Positions 1-6,013 of a stretch of 8,956 nucleotides of DNA are shown piece by piece. The DNA is from Methyloglobulus sp. (GTDB lineage: Bacteria > Pseudomonadota > Gammaproteobacteria > Methylococcales > Methylomonadaceae). The DNA is taken from the NCBI GenBank assembly GCA_013140405.1, contig JABFSV010000544.1, positions 1 to 8,956 on the forward strand, read 5' to 3'. Position numbers and translations under genes: made by a program. The stretch's first letter is position 1. Each line of letters begins with the position of its first letter. The notes below the pieces were generated by a model, which searched no databases, was not told the DNA's origin, and saw nothing but the letters and a program-made list of their open reading frames with translations.

Positions 1-389
1 GAACTGGTTTTGACAGCCAGACGTTGAAGCAATAGCCGCATATCTGGGTCATCAAGAAGGCTCTGATTGAGTTGCTTCAGAAATTTTTGATGTTTTGATT
101 CCAGATGAGTGTATACGTCCAGCAGGCCAAGACCGGTTTCAGTCAAATACGTGCCACCTCCCTTGCTTCCCCCGATAGCTGTGCTGACTAATATCTTAGG
201 GGCGCTATTATTCGCCCGTTCAATGATCTGCCAAGCACCTTTATAGCTGAGGCCACACTCCTTAGCGGCTTGGCTAATGGAGCCGGTTTTTGCAATAGCC
301 TTCAACAAAACAATCATGCGGTGATCAATGCCGGATAACCGTAGCTCTCCTTCAACCCATGATGTGTTGGTGTCATTTAATACAGTCAT
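1..389 (-). CDS. modE: Molybdate-responsive transcriptional regulator ModE, N-terminal part (runs off left edge)
   Basis: Reading the minus strand from the ATG at 389-387 gives 129 codons without a stop before the window edge. The protein has the ModE-type LysR-like winged helix: GSISQAAKECGLSYKGAW at about residues 36-53, then a wing with GGSKGGGTYLTETG at about 73-86, and a helical linker (YTHLESKHQKFLKQL). The last visible residues (LAVKTS) match the point where ModE proteins enter their first Mop/TOBE domain (TSARNQ), so the two molybdate-binding domains lie outside the window. In the family, the dimer binds molybdate and then binds an inverted repeat in front of mod genes, repressing uptake and sometimes activating molybdoenzyme genes. 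It is divergent from the porin-modABCG cluster and about 95 nt from the ModE-like operator. No strong Shine-Dalgarno precedes this ATG, but the start position fits the family. Identification is firm; the full length is unknown. Confidence 0.93.
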   Translation of the reverse strand, partial: MTVLNDTNTSWVEGELRLSGIDHRMIVLLKAIAKTGSISQAAKECGLSYKGAWQIIERANNSAPKILVSTAIGGSKGGGTYLTETGLGLLDVYTHLESKHQKFLKQLNQSLLDDPDMRLLLQRLAVKTS

Positions 390-434
390 GGCAAGTGTCG
401 GTTCAAAGAAAGTTTCGGAAAACACATGTTATCC

Positions 435-463
435 ATTGTAGAGCAGATGTTATTTCCATTGAA
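435..463 (-). promoter_or_regulatory. Possible sigma70 promoter for modE
   Basis: On the minus strand a good -10 hexamer TACAAT (440-435) lies 17 nt from a weak -35 TTCAAT (463-458). Transcription would start near 428 and leave a leader of about 39 nt before the modE ATG. The -35 is poor, so this is only a candidate. The ModE-like operator at 485-508 lies upstream of it and does not overlap it, so strong autorepression from that site is not obvious. Confidence 0.3.
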
Positions 464-484
464 GCAACAATTATTTTCATTTGT

Positions 485-508
485 CGTTATATACTTCTAT
501 ACATATCG
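485..508. promoter_or_regulatory. ModE operator (inverted repeat)
   Basis: The site reads CGTTATATA, six bases CTTCTA, then TACATATCG. The reverse complement of the right half is CGATATGTA, so 7 of 9 positions match between half-sites. This is the layout of the known ModE box (CGnTATATA, 6-nt spacer, inverted copy), and it sits between modE and the porin-modABCG genes. A -10-like TAAAAT at 512-517 begins just downstream, which would place the site over the -35 region of a rightward promoter. Repression of the rightward operon when molybdate is plentiful is the natural reading; binding itself is inferred. Confidence 0.8.
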
Positions 509-511
509 CTG

Positions 512-517
512 TAAAAT
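512..517 (+). promoter_or_regulatory. Candidate -10 element of the porin-mod operon promoter
   Basis: TAAAAT lies 4 nt after the ModE operator. No good -35 is present at 16-19 nt spacing; the best options, TATACT or TTATAT, are inside the operator. Transcription starting near 524 would give a leader of about 78 nt before the preferred porin start at 602. A TTGACG at 536-541 resembles a -35 but has no convincing -10 partner. This is a weak call resting mainly on position. Confidence 0.3.
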
Positions 518-601
518 ATCATGGAGTCTATTAACTTGACGGTAGCTAATTAGTGAGATTGATTAGGTATGGGTTTTTTAATTAATCAAACAAGGGGAAA
601 T

Positions 602-2116
602 ATGATCAGTCTACCAATACGTCCTATTGATGACTATTCCAAGGCATTTATTCATTTGCCAATACTTTACATGATATCGCTTGGCATTAATTGCCAAGCA
701 GCAGATAAAATCAACTACACCAAACCACCCTTCGCAACGTTTGCCAGCCAAATGACTGACGGCTTAAGCGGAGGCGGTAAATTTGAAAAACCTGTGTGGA
801 ACTTGCATGATGCTTTGAACCTTCCAGATTGGTTGTCGTTTAATGTCGAACATCGTACCCGTTATGAAACCATGGATGGTTGTTTCCGGGGCGGTTGTAA
901 AGGGGGCGACCAGCAAATCCCCATACAAACCGACGTGTTTCTGGAAGCCCGTTGGAACGGGTTCAGGTTGGGCGGGGAATTCCTTGATGCACGCGAATTC
1001 GGCTCTGATGAAGGCTCTGGAATCAATACCACGTCGGTCGATGATGCCGATTTCATCCAGGGTTATTTGGCTTACGCCGACCAGAACATCAATTACAGCG
1101 GCATCGGCGGCGAGGTGATTGTCGGCCGACAAACCCTGAATTTCGGCAGCCGCCGCCTCGTTGCCCGCAACGTGTTCCGCAACAGCATCAATAGTTTTAC
1201 CGGGGCACGGGTTCATTTACTTGATTATAATAACTGGAAATTGAACGTATTTGCCACCATGCCGGTATTACGTTTACCGGCTGATGAAACCGGCTTACTG
1301 GATAACCGCCAACAATGGGATGAGGAAGATGACCGCACTTGGTTCTCTGGCGCATTTTTGGAAGTCTTCGATATTGCCTGGAATATCAATGGCGAGCTTT
1401 ATCTCTATCATCTCGAAGAAGGCGATAGCCCCAATAACCTAACCCGCAATCGTCGCTATTTTACGCCAGGATTCCGTTTCTACATCAAACCGACACCAGG
1501 GGAGATTGACTTTCAAACGGAAACTATTGGCCAGTTCGGTACTGTCCGTGGCAGCACAAAAGAGTCGGATGGTAAAAATCTCGACCATGCCGCCTGGATG
1601 CAACATGCTGATGTCGGTTATACCTTCGATCATCCGTGGATGCCGCGGTTGGCGCTGGAATACGATTACGCCAGTGGCGATAAAAAACAGAATGATAATC
1701 ACGACCAACGTTTCGATACCTTGTTTGGCGCACGTCGCTTCGATTTCGGCCCAACAGGAATCTACGGTGCTTTCGCCCGCAGTAATATCAACACGCCGGG
1801 TTTCCGCATTACCGTGAACCCACGTTCCGATGTGCAACTGGGGGTCAGTCACCGGGCTTTCTGGCTGGCATCGAATACCGATACGTGGACGACTACAGGA
1901 ACTGCGACGACTGCTTTGCGTGATAAATCCGGCAACACCAGTAATTATATCGGTCAGCAATTGGAGCTGACCGCCCGCTATGATTTCAACAGCAGCCTTA
2001 ATTTCGAAACCGGCTGGACGCATTTATTTAAAGGCGCATTCGCTAAAAATGCGCCGAACGCACCGGAAGGTAAGGACATCGATTACTTTTATGTGCAAAG
2101 CCTATTACGCTTCTAA
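602..2116 (+). CDS. Outer-membrane porin of the alginate-export (AlgE-like) family, first gene of the molybdate operon
   Basis: This 504-residue protein has an N-terminal Sec-type segment (hydrophobic residues about 15-29, cleavage likely after Cys-Gln-Ala at 33). A long run of alternating amphipathic beta strands follows, ending in Leu-Leu-Arg-Phe, the terminal aromatic typical of barrel proteins assembled by BAM. The stretches EHRTRYET, GFRLGGEFLDAREF and VGRQTLNFGSRRLVARN are characteristic of the alginate-export porin family. Many members of that family are not linked to alginate, and no alginate gene is present here. The start at 602 is preferred over an in-frame ATG at 569: AAGGGGA at 592-598 is a good ribosome site for 602, and the signal peptide then begins near the N terminus. 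Two cysteines (about 94 and 99, in GCFRGGC) sit in a predicted loop and could form a disulfide. With the ModE operator upstream and modA 19 nt downstream, a role in passing molybdate or tungstate through the outer membrane is inferred, not shown. Confidence 0.85.
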   Translation: MISLPIRPIDDYSKAFIHLPILYMISLGINCQAADKINYTKPPFATFASQMTDGLSGGGKFEKPVWNLHDALNLPDWLSFNVEHRTRYETMDGCFRGGCKGGDQQIPIQTDVFLEARWNGFRLGGEFLDAREFGSDEGSGINTTSVDDADFIQGYLAYADQNINYSGIGGEVIVGRQTLNFGSRRLVARNVFRNSINSFTGARVHLLDYNNWKLNVFATMPVLRLPADETGLLDNRQQWDEEDDRTWFSGAFLEVFDIAWNINGELYLYHLEEGDSPNNLTRNRRYFTPGFRFYIKPTPGEIDFQTETIGQFGTVRGSTKESDGKNLDHAAWMQHADVGYTFDHPWMPRLALEYDYASGDKKQNDNHDQRFDTLFGARRFDFGPTGIYGAFARSNINTPGFRITVNPRSDVQLGVSHRAFWLASNTDTWTTTGTATTALRDKSGNTSNYIGQQLELTARYDFNSSLNFETGWTHLFKGAFAKNAPNAPEGKDIDYFYVQSLLRF

Positions 2117-2135
2117 TTAATCAGTGGAGAATATT

Positions 2136-2903
2136 ATGCAGTTAACTCAGTTGAAACGCTTATCCGTACTATGCCTGTTGCTTGTTTTCAGCTTGAATTC
2201 ACAAGCGGCGACTGTATTAGTGGCGGTAGCCTCCAATTTTACCAAGCCCATGACCGACCTAGCCGCCGCATTTGCCAAAGCAACCGGTCATGAGGCTAAT
2301 CTATCGTTTGGATCATCCGGCAAATTTGTCGCCCAAATTGAAAACGATGCGCCGTTTGAAGTGTTATTGGCGGCGGATGAAAAGAACCCAAAGAAACTGG
2401 AAGAATCGGGAAAAGGGGTAGCCAATAGCCGCTTTACTTACGCCATCGGTAAGTTAGTATTATGGTCGGCAACGCCGGGTCTAGTTGATGACAAAGGCGA
2501 AATCCTGGGCAAAGGTGGCTTTAAGCATTTGGCTTTAGCTGATCCTAAACTAGCGCCTTACGGATTCGCAGCCGAAGAAGCGCTCAAAAACTTAGGTCTG
2601 CTGCAAAAGCTGAAACCTCTGTTTGTGTTGGGTGAAAACATAAGCCAAACCCAGCAGTTTATTAGCACCGGCAATGCCGAACTGGGCTTTATCGCGTTAT
2701 CGCAAGTCATCGGTAAAGACGGCAAAATTGCCGAAGGTTCCGGCTGGGTCGTGCCTGATACCTTGCATAGCCCTATCCGCCAAGATGCCATACTGCTGCT
2801 TAAGGGCGAACCTAACCCAGCAGCATCCGCCTTGCTTAAATTTCTAAAGTCTCCCGAGGCTTTAGAAATTATCCGCAGTTACGGTTATAACCTGCCTGAA
2901 TAA
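2136..2903 (+). CDS. modA: Periplasmic molybdate-binding protein ModA (Azotobacter ModA2-like)
   Basis: This protein of 255 residues is the substrate-capture component of the molybdate/tungstate ABC importer. Residues 1-24 are a clear Sec signal peptide (positive start, then VLCLLLVFSL, cut after SQA). The mature part keeps the binding-protein fold. Candidate oxyanion-binding residues, by recalled alignment to the Azotobacter vinelandii protein, are Ser33-Asn34 (VASNF), Ser60/61 (FGSSGK), Tyr142 (APYGFA) and Ile169 backbone (GENISQ). The tract AELGFIALSQV replaces the region that carries the binding tyrosine in Escherichia coli ModA, so this is the Azotobacter-type pocket. An in-frame GTG at 2124 is possible, but GGAGA at 2126-2130 is well placed for the ATG at 2136 and the signal peptide fits better. 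It follows the porin by 19 nt and precedes modB by 9 nt. Confidence 0.93.
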   Translation: MQLTQLKRLSVLCLLLVFSLNSQAATVLVAVASNFTKPMTDLAAAFAKATGHEANLSFGSSGKFVAQIENDAPFEVLLAADEKNPKKLEESGKGVANSRFTYAIGKLVLWSATPGLVDDKGEILGKGGFKHLALADPKLAPYGFAAEEALKNLGLLQKLKPLFVLGENISQTQQFISTGNAELGFIALSQVIGKDGKIAEGSGWVVPDTLHSPIRQDAILLLKGEPNPAASALLKFLKSPEALEIIRSYGYNLPE

Positions 2904-2912
2904 GTTCCTGCC

Positions 2913-3599
2913 ATGCTAAATGCCGGAGACCTAGCCGCCTTATGGCTGACCTTTAAAATTGCCAGTCTCTCAACAATACTCATGTTGTTGCTGGGTACGC
3001 CATTGGCTTGGTGGCTGGCGCGGACACAATCCCGCTGGAAAGGTATCTGTAACGCCCTTGTAGCCATGCCGTTGGTATTGCCTCCCACCGTACTTGGCTT
3101 TTATCTGCTGATAATGATGGGGCCGAAAGGTCCTATCGGTCAATTGACAGAGCTTCTCGGAATAGGGACATTACCGTTCACTTTCGGTGGTTTGGTTATG
3201 GCTTCGGTCATTTATTCCCTGCCGTTCGTCGTACAACCTTTACAAGCTTCCTTCAGCGGGATTGGCCGACAGCCTTTGGAAGCCGCTGCCACCTTACGCG
3301 CCAGTCCGTTGGATACCTTTTTTAGCGTTGTGCTGCCATTAGCGAAGCCGGGCTTTTTGACTGCCACCATACTAGGATTTGCCCATACCGTTGGTGAATT
3401 CGGTGTCGTGCTAATGGTCGGAGGCAATATTCCTGAGAAGACCCGCGTAGTGTCGGTGCAAATCTACAACCATGTCGAAGCCCTGGAATATTCGCAAGCA
3501 CACTGGCTAGCAGGCGGTTTGCTGGTATTCTCTTTTACCGTGCTGCTTATTTTGTACAGCGTTTTGAAAACGCAGCCCAGCTCTCAACCCTTCAAATGA
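2913..3599 (+). CDS. modB: Molybdate ABC transporter permease ModB
   Basis: This 228-residue inner-membrane permease is close to the length of Escherichia coli ModB (229). About five hydrophobic segments are visible (roughly residues 10-35, 48-70, 88-112, 147-170 and 196-217). The EAA loop that docks onto the ATPase is [21 protein letters not shown] at about 122-142. The tract [21 protein letters not shown] is typical of ModB. It begins 9 nt after the modA stop with no recognisable Shine-Dalgarno, so it probably relies on ribosomes finishing modA. Its stop overlaps the modC start as ATGA at 3596-3599, which suggests coupled translation of permease and ATPase. Confidence 0.95.
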   Translation: MLNAGDLAALWLTFKIASLSTILMLLLGTPLAWWLARTQSRWKGICNALVAMPLVLPPTVLGFYLLIMMGPKGPIGQLTELLGIGTLPFTFGGLVMASVIYSLPFVVQPLQASFSGIGRQPLEAAATLRASPLDTFFSVVLPLAKPGFLTATILGFAHTVGEFGVVLMVGGNIPEKTRVVSVQIYNHVEALEYSQAHWLAGGLLVFSFTVLLILYSVLKTQPSSQPFK

Positions 3600-4681
3600 A
3601 GACCGGGGCAATCACCGCAAGCTTCCAGCTCGATTACGGTAGTTTTAAACTGGAAGCCGATTTGTCCTTGCCCGGCTCCGGTATCAGCGTATTATTCGGC
3701 GATTCCGGATCCGGCAAGACCACTTTGTTACGCTGCATGGCCGGCCTTGAACGACCTCAGCACGGCTTTTTCGGAATCAATGGTAACGTCTGGCAGGATA
3801 GCGATAAAAATGTGTTTGTGCCGACGCACCAACGCAGTTTAGGTTATGTGTTTCAAGAAGCGAATCTGTTTCCGCATTTAACTGTCGCTGAAAACCTTCA
3901 ATTTGGCCTTAAACGCATTGCCACGCAACCAAGCAATGGCACTATTTTGAATGCAGTTGTCGAGCTGCTTGGCATCAGCCATCTACTAGACAGAATGCCG
4001 GAACGCTTATCAGGGGGTGAACGCCAACGCGTCGCCATCGCCAGGGCGCTAGTGTTAAATCCCGCTATTCTGTTGATGGACGAACCTTTGGCTTCGCTGG
4101 ATTTAAAGCGCAAGCAGGAAGTCATGCCTTATCTGCTCAAATTACAGCAGGAATTCAATATTCCTATTGTTTACGTCACCCATTCCCGGCAGGAAGTCAT
4201 GCAATTAGCCGATTATTTGGTCATCCTTGAAAACGGTCACGTGCAAGCGGATGGGGTGCTGAGGGATATGCTAGGCCGCCTGGATTTACCGCTTGCGCAG
4301 GATAAGGATGCGGCGAGTGTCTGGCAGGGAACGATAACCGGTCACGACAATGAGTTTCAACTATCCAACGTCGAATTTAACGGTGTATCGCTCAGTTTGC
4401 CGAATATTGATGCAGGTTATGGAACCCGGTTGCGGGTGCAGATTCATGCCCGCGATGTCAGCTTGACGTTGGAAGCGCCCAGCCAGACCAGCATCCTCAA
4501 TGTTTTACCCGCAACGATTACCGGCCTTGCCGACGATCAAAGCGGGCATACGATTGTTCGTCTAACCTGCGGGCAGGAAACCCTGCTTGCCCATATTACC
4601 CGTAAATCGTCCCAATTATTGGGGTTACGGGCAGATCTACCCGTCTTTGTCCAAATCAAAGGCACCTCACTTTTACATTAA
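3596..4681 (+). CDS. modC: Molybdate ABC transporter ATP-binding protein ModC
   Basis: This 361-residue ATPase drives ModB. All motifs are intact: Walker A GDSGSGKT (35-42), Q-loop Gln87 in YVFQEANLF, signature LSGGERQR (138-145), Walker B AILLMDEP (157-164) with Glu163, D-loop SLD (167-169) and switch His196 (VTHSRQE). A C-terminal Mop/TOBE domain spans about residues 284-358 (from [20 protein letters not shown] to VQIKGTSLL), as in ModC, where it can bind molybdate and inhibit the transporter in trans. Length and layout match Escherichia coli ModC (about 352). It overlaps modB by four bases and lies 15 nt before modG. A remnant of a second modC-like gene lies about 500 nt downstream. Confidence 0.95.
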   Translation: MKTGAITASFQLDYGSFKLEADLSLPGSGISVLFGDSGSGKTTLLRCMAGLERPQHGFFGINGNVWQDSDKNVFVPTHQRSLGYVFQEANLFPHLTVAENLQFGLKRIATQPSNGTILNAVVELLGISHLLDRMPERLSGGERQRVAIARALVLNPAILLMDEPLASLDLKRKQEVMPYLLKLQQEFNIPIVYVTHSRQEVMQLADYLVILENGHVQADGVLRDMLGRLDLPLAQDKDAASVWQGTITGHDNEFQLSNVEFNGVSLSLPNIDAGYGTRLRVQIHARDVSLTLEAPSQTSILNVLPATITGLADDQSGHTIVRLTCGQETLLAHITRKSSQLLGLRADLPVFVQIKGTSLLH

Positions 4682-4696
4682 CCAATGGAGAATCCC

Positions 4697-5125
4697 ATGC
4701 TTACAAGCGCACGTAACCAGTTCTCAGGAACTATCAAAGAAATTAATATCGGTGCAGTCAATGCCGAAGTTCTCATTAATTTAAAAGGCGGTGAAACCAT
4801 CATCGCATCGATCACCAAAGACTCGGTCGAGAACCTTGGTCTTAAATCCGGCTTAGATGTGATTGCCTTAGTTAAAGCGCCGCAGATCATCCTGGTGACC
4901 GATTTCGGCGGTTATAAGCTCTCCGCCCGCAACCAGTTAGCAGGTGAAATAACCCTGGTTAAATCTGGTGCCGTCAATGCCGAAGTGGATATTCAATTGA
5001 AGGGCGGCGATTTGGTTGCTGCCACGGTCACCAATGACAGCGTGGAAAACCTGGGGTTAAAAAAGGGTCAGGCAGTAACGGCGGTATTTAAAGCAGGCGC
5101 TGTGATATTGGCGGTTGCAGGTTAG
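4697..5125 (+). CDS. modG: Molbindin ModG, tandem Mop-domain molybdate-binding protein
   Basis: The protein is 142 residues and consists of two Mop domains (about 3-68 and 75-140) joined by a short linker. The domains repeat each other closely: SARNQ at 4-8 and 76-80, GAVNAEV at 19-25 and 91-97, and DSVENLGLK at 42-50 and 114-122. In the family, such di-Mop proteins assemble as trimers and bind about eight molybdate or tungstate ions as a cytoplasmic buffer; Azotobacter vinelandii ModG has the same length. An in-frame ATG at 4685 is unlikely to be used: GGAG at 4687-4690 is correctly spaced for the ATG at 4697, and molbindins start just before SARNQ. It is the last intact gene of the mod cluster. 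A storage or homeostasis role is well supported by family. Confidence 0.94.
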   Translation: MLTSARNQFSGTIKEINIGAVNAEVLINLKGGETIIASITKDSVENLGLKSGLDVIALVKAPQIILVTDFGGYKLSARNQLAGEITLVKSGAVNAEVDIQLKGGDLVAATVTNDSVENLGLKKGQAVTAVFKAGAVILAVAG

Positions 5126-5181
5126 TCTTGGTAATAGACAGCTAACGCTAACTGGGTGCTTTCTAGGGGAATAAGGTAGCT

Positions 5182-5274
5182 ATGTTATTGGAGATGGATG
5201 TAAAACTGCGGCGCGGCAATTTTGTACTCAATAGCCAATTGGAGTTGAATGACATCAACACCAGCTTGTTCGGC
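5182..5274 (+). pseudogene. Truncated modC-like gene (first 31 codons only)
   Basis: An ATG with its own ribosome site (AAGG at 5173-5176) opens a frame whose first 31 residues look like the start of a ModC ATPase: DVKLRRGNFVLNSQLELND, then SLFG. Aligned with the intact ModC above, [14 protein letters not shown]...ISVLFG matches LRRGNFVLNSQLEL...INTSLFG in spacing and pattern. In ABC ATPases, LFG is followed at once by the Walker A loop. Here the similarity stops exactly at Gly31 (5272-5274), and the next base belongs to an antisense transposase relic. The frame continues to a stop at 5431-5433 (83 codons), but those later residues are antisense transposase noise. With no nucleotide-binding site it cannot be a functional ATPase. 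The match is short, so a diverged ancestor other than ModC is possible. Confidence 0.65.
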
Positions 5275-5587
5275 AACGCCTTCGCTCAGCCCCAGCTTGA
5301 TGAAGCGCCGAAACATCAAGTCCCGTGCCAGTTGTTTCTCCGGGCCAGGGTGGTCGTCCAGGCTTGCTCGCCTTGTTTTTTGTCGTGTACCCCAGAAAAC
5401 CGTCTTTCTATTTCATGCCAGTCAATCAATTGATGGATACCGTCAAGCTCTTCCAAAGCTTCATGGTGTTTGACAAGGGCATCGCTTAAGCTGGTTTGGG
5501 CTAGGTTCTTCGAGGACTGGGCTATTGCTCGGACTTTAGTAAAGGTTTATTTTACCCGTTTTGGGACTTGGTTTGTGCAAAGGTCTC
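5275..5587 (-). mobile_element. IS5-family insertion sequence remnant with degraded transposase
   Basis: On the minus strand, from 5587 leftward, there is a terminal inverted repeat-like start (GAGACCTTTGCACAAACC, 5587-5570), then a broken transposase N terminus. Readable pieces are EALEELDGIHQLIDWHEIERR and VHDKKQGEQAW in one frame, then PEKQLARDLMFRRFIKLGLS followed by EGV in another. IS5-family transposases carry these in order, with about 20 residues (PPL...SDPGL) between GEQAW and EKQLARDL. Those are missing here, with a frame change near 5353-5358. There is no in-frame ATG at the expected start. Everything after EGV is gone and the sequence passes directly into the modC-like fragment at 5274. 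The relic is thus one IS end of about 313 bp out of a usual length near 1 kb, and it is not mobile. The family is recalled from motifs, not from a search. Confidence 0.75.
5570..5587 (-). repeat. Surviving terminal inverted repeat of the IS5-family remnant
   Basis: Read on the minus strand this is GAGACCTTTGCACAAACC, starting at 5587. A GAGACCTTTGCA-type end is common in IS elements of this family. It lies just outside the transposase N terminus, where the left end should be. The partner end is missing, so a target duplication cannot be tested. Confidence 0.6.
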
Positions 5588-5641
5588 ATACTATGAAAAC
5601 TTGTTTTTAAGTTGCTGTTGCTTTGACCCAAAAATCACCAA

Positions 5642-6013
5642 ATGAATCAGGACAAACCTAAAATTATTGTTTATTACGACGGGGCCTGCCCCAAGTGCGT
5701 CAAAGACAGGCGCACTTATGAAAAACTTGCAGGGAAAGCAGGCGCTTATGTCTGTTGGACTGACATCACTGGTCAGGAAACGCTATTGCGTGAAATGGGG
5801 ATTGACCCGCACAAGGCATTAACCGAATTGCACGTCCAGAATGAGGAACGGCAGATTCTTTCTGAAATGGATGCATATATTTTGCTGATGGGCAAAGTGC
5901 CTCTATTGAAACCTTTGGCTTGGTTGATCGGCTTGCCTTTGATTCGTCCGTTGCTCGCTAAAATTTACCATTGGCAGGTTTCCCGGCGACTAAGGCTCAG
6001 TGGGCGGCTCTGA
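5642..6013 (+). CDS. DCC-family (DUF393, YuxK-like) thiol-disulfide oxidoreductase-like protein
   Basis: This protein of 123 residues has the family signature at its start: IIVYYDGACPKC, with DGACPKC at residues 13-19 (CxxC cysteines 16 and 19), on a thioredoxin-like first strand. WTDITGQE (about 39-46) and ALTELHVQNE (about 60-69) correspond to the DIT...ELHV conserved parts. The C-terminal half has a hydrophobic stretch (about 80-108, VPLLKPLAWLIGLPLIRPLLAKIY) and a basic tail, typical of the group. Length is usual. Substrates of this family are not established. The ribosome site is poor (only AAAAATCACCA precedes the ATG). It starts 54 nt after the IS remnant, so its upstream region was probably remodelled by that insertion. 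No functional link with the mod genes is visible. Confidence 0.85.
   Translation: MNQDKPKIIVYYDGACPKCVKDRRTYEKLAGKAGAYVCWTDITGQETLLREMGIDPHKALTELHVQNEERQILSEMDAYILLMGKVPLLKPLAWLIGLPLIRPLLAKIYHWQVSRRLRLSGRL

Noticed and set aside
536..541. TTGACG as -35 of the porin promoter
   Set aside because: No acceptable -10 at 15-19 nt; the resulting start would fall close to or past the first possible start codon.
569..601. Upstream ATG at 569 as start of the porin
   Set aside because: No ribosome site precedes it and it adds 11 polar residues before the signal peptide; AAGGGGA is correctly placed for 602.
764..1216. 150-codon open frame on the minus strand inside the porin gene
   Set aside because: It lies wholly opposite a clear beta-barrel coding frame, has no recognisable domain or ribosome site, and its composition reads as antisense of the porin.
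1439..2023. 194-codon minus-strand open frame inside the porin gene
   Set aside because: Antisense shadow of the porin 3' half; no domain, low-complexity pattern typical of reversed coding DNA.
602..2116. True alginate exporter (AlgE) role for the porin
   Set aside because: No alginate polymerisation or modification gene is nearby; the family name covers many unrelated substrate channels, and the context here is molybdate transport.
5140..5158. AGCTAACGCTAACTGGG after modG as a terminator
   Set aside because: The bases form a short direct repeat (CTAAC), not a stable stem, and no T-run follows.
5182..5433. An 83-residue hypothetical protein
   Set aside because: Residues 1-31 are a cut ModC-like start and the rest is the wrong strand of a transposase relic, so the frame is a chance fusion and is reported as a pseudogene.
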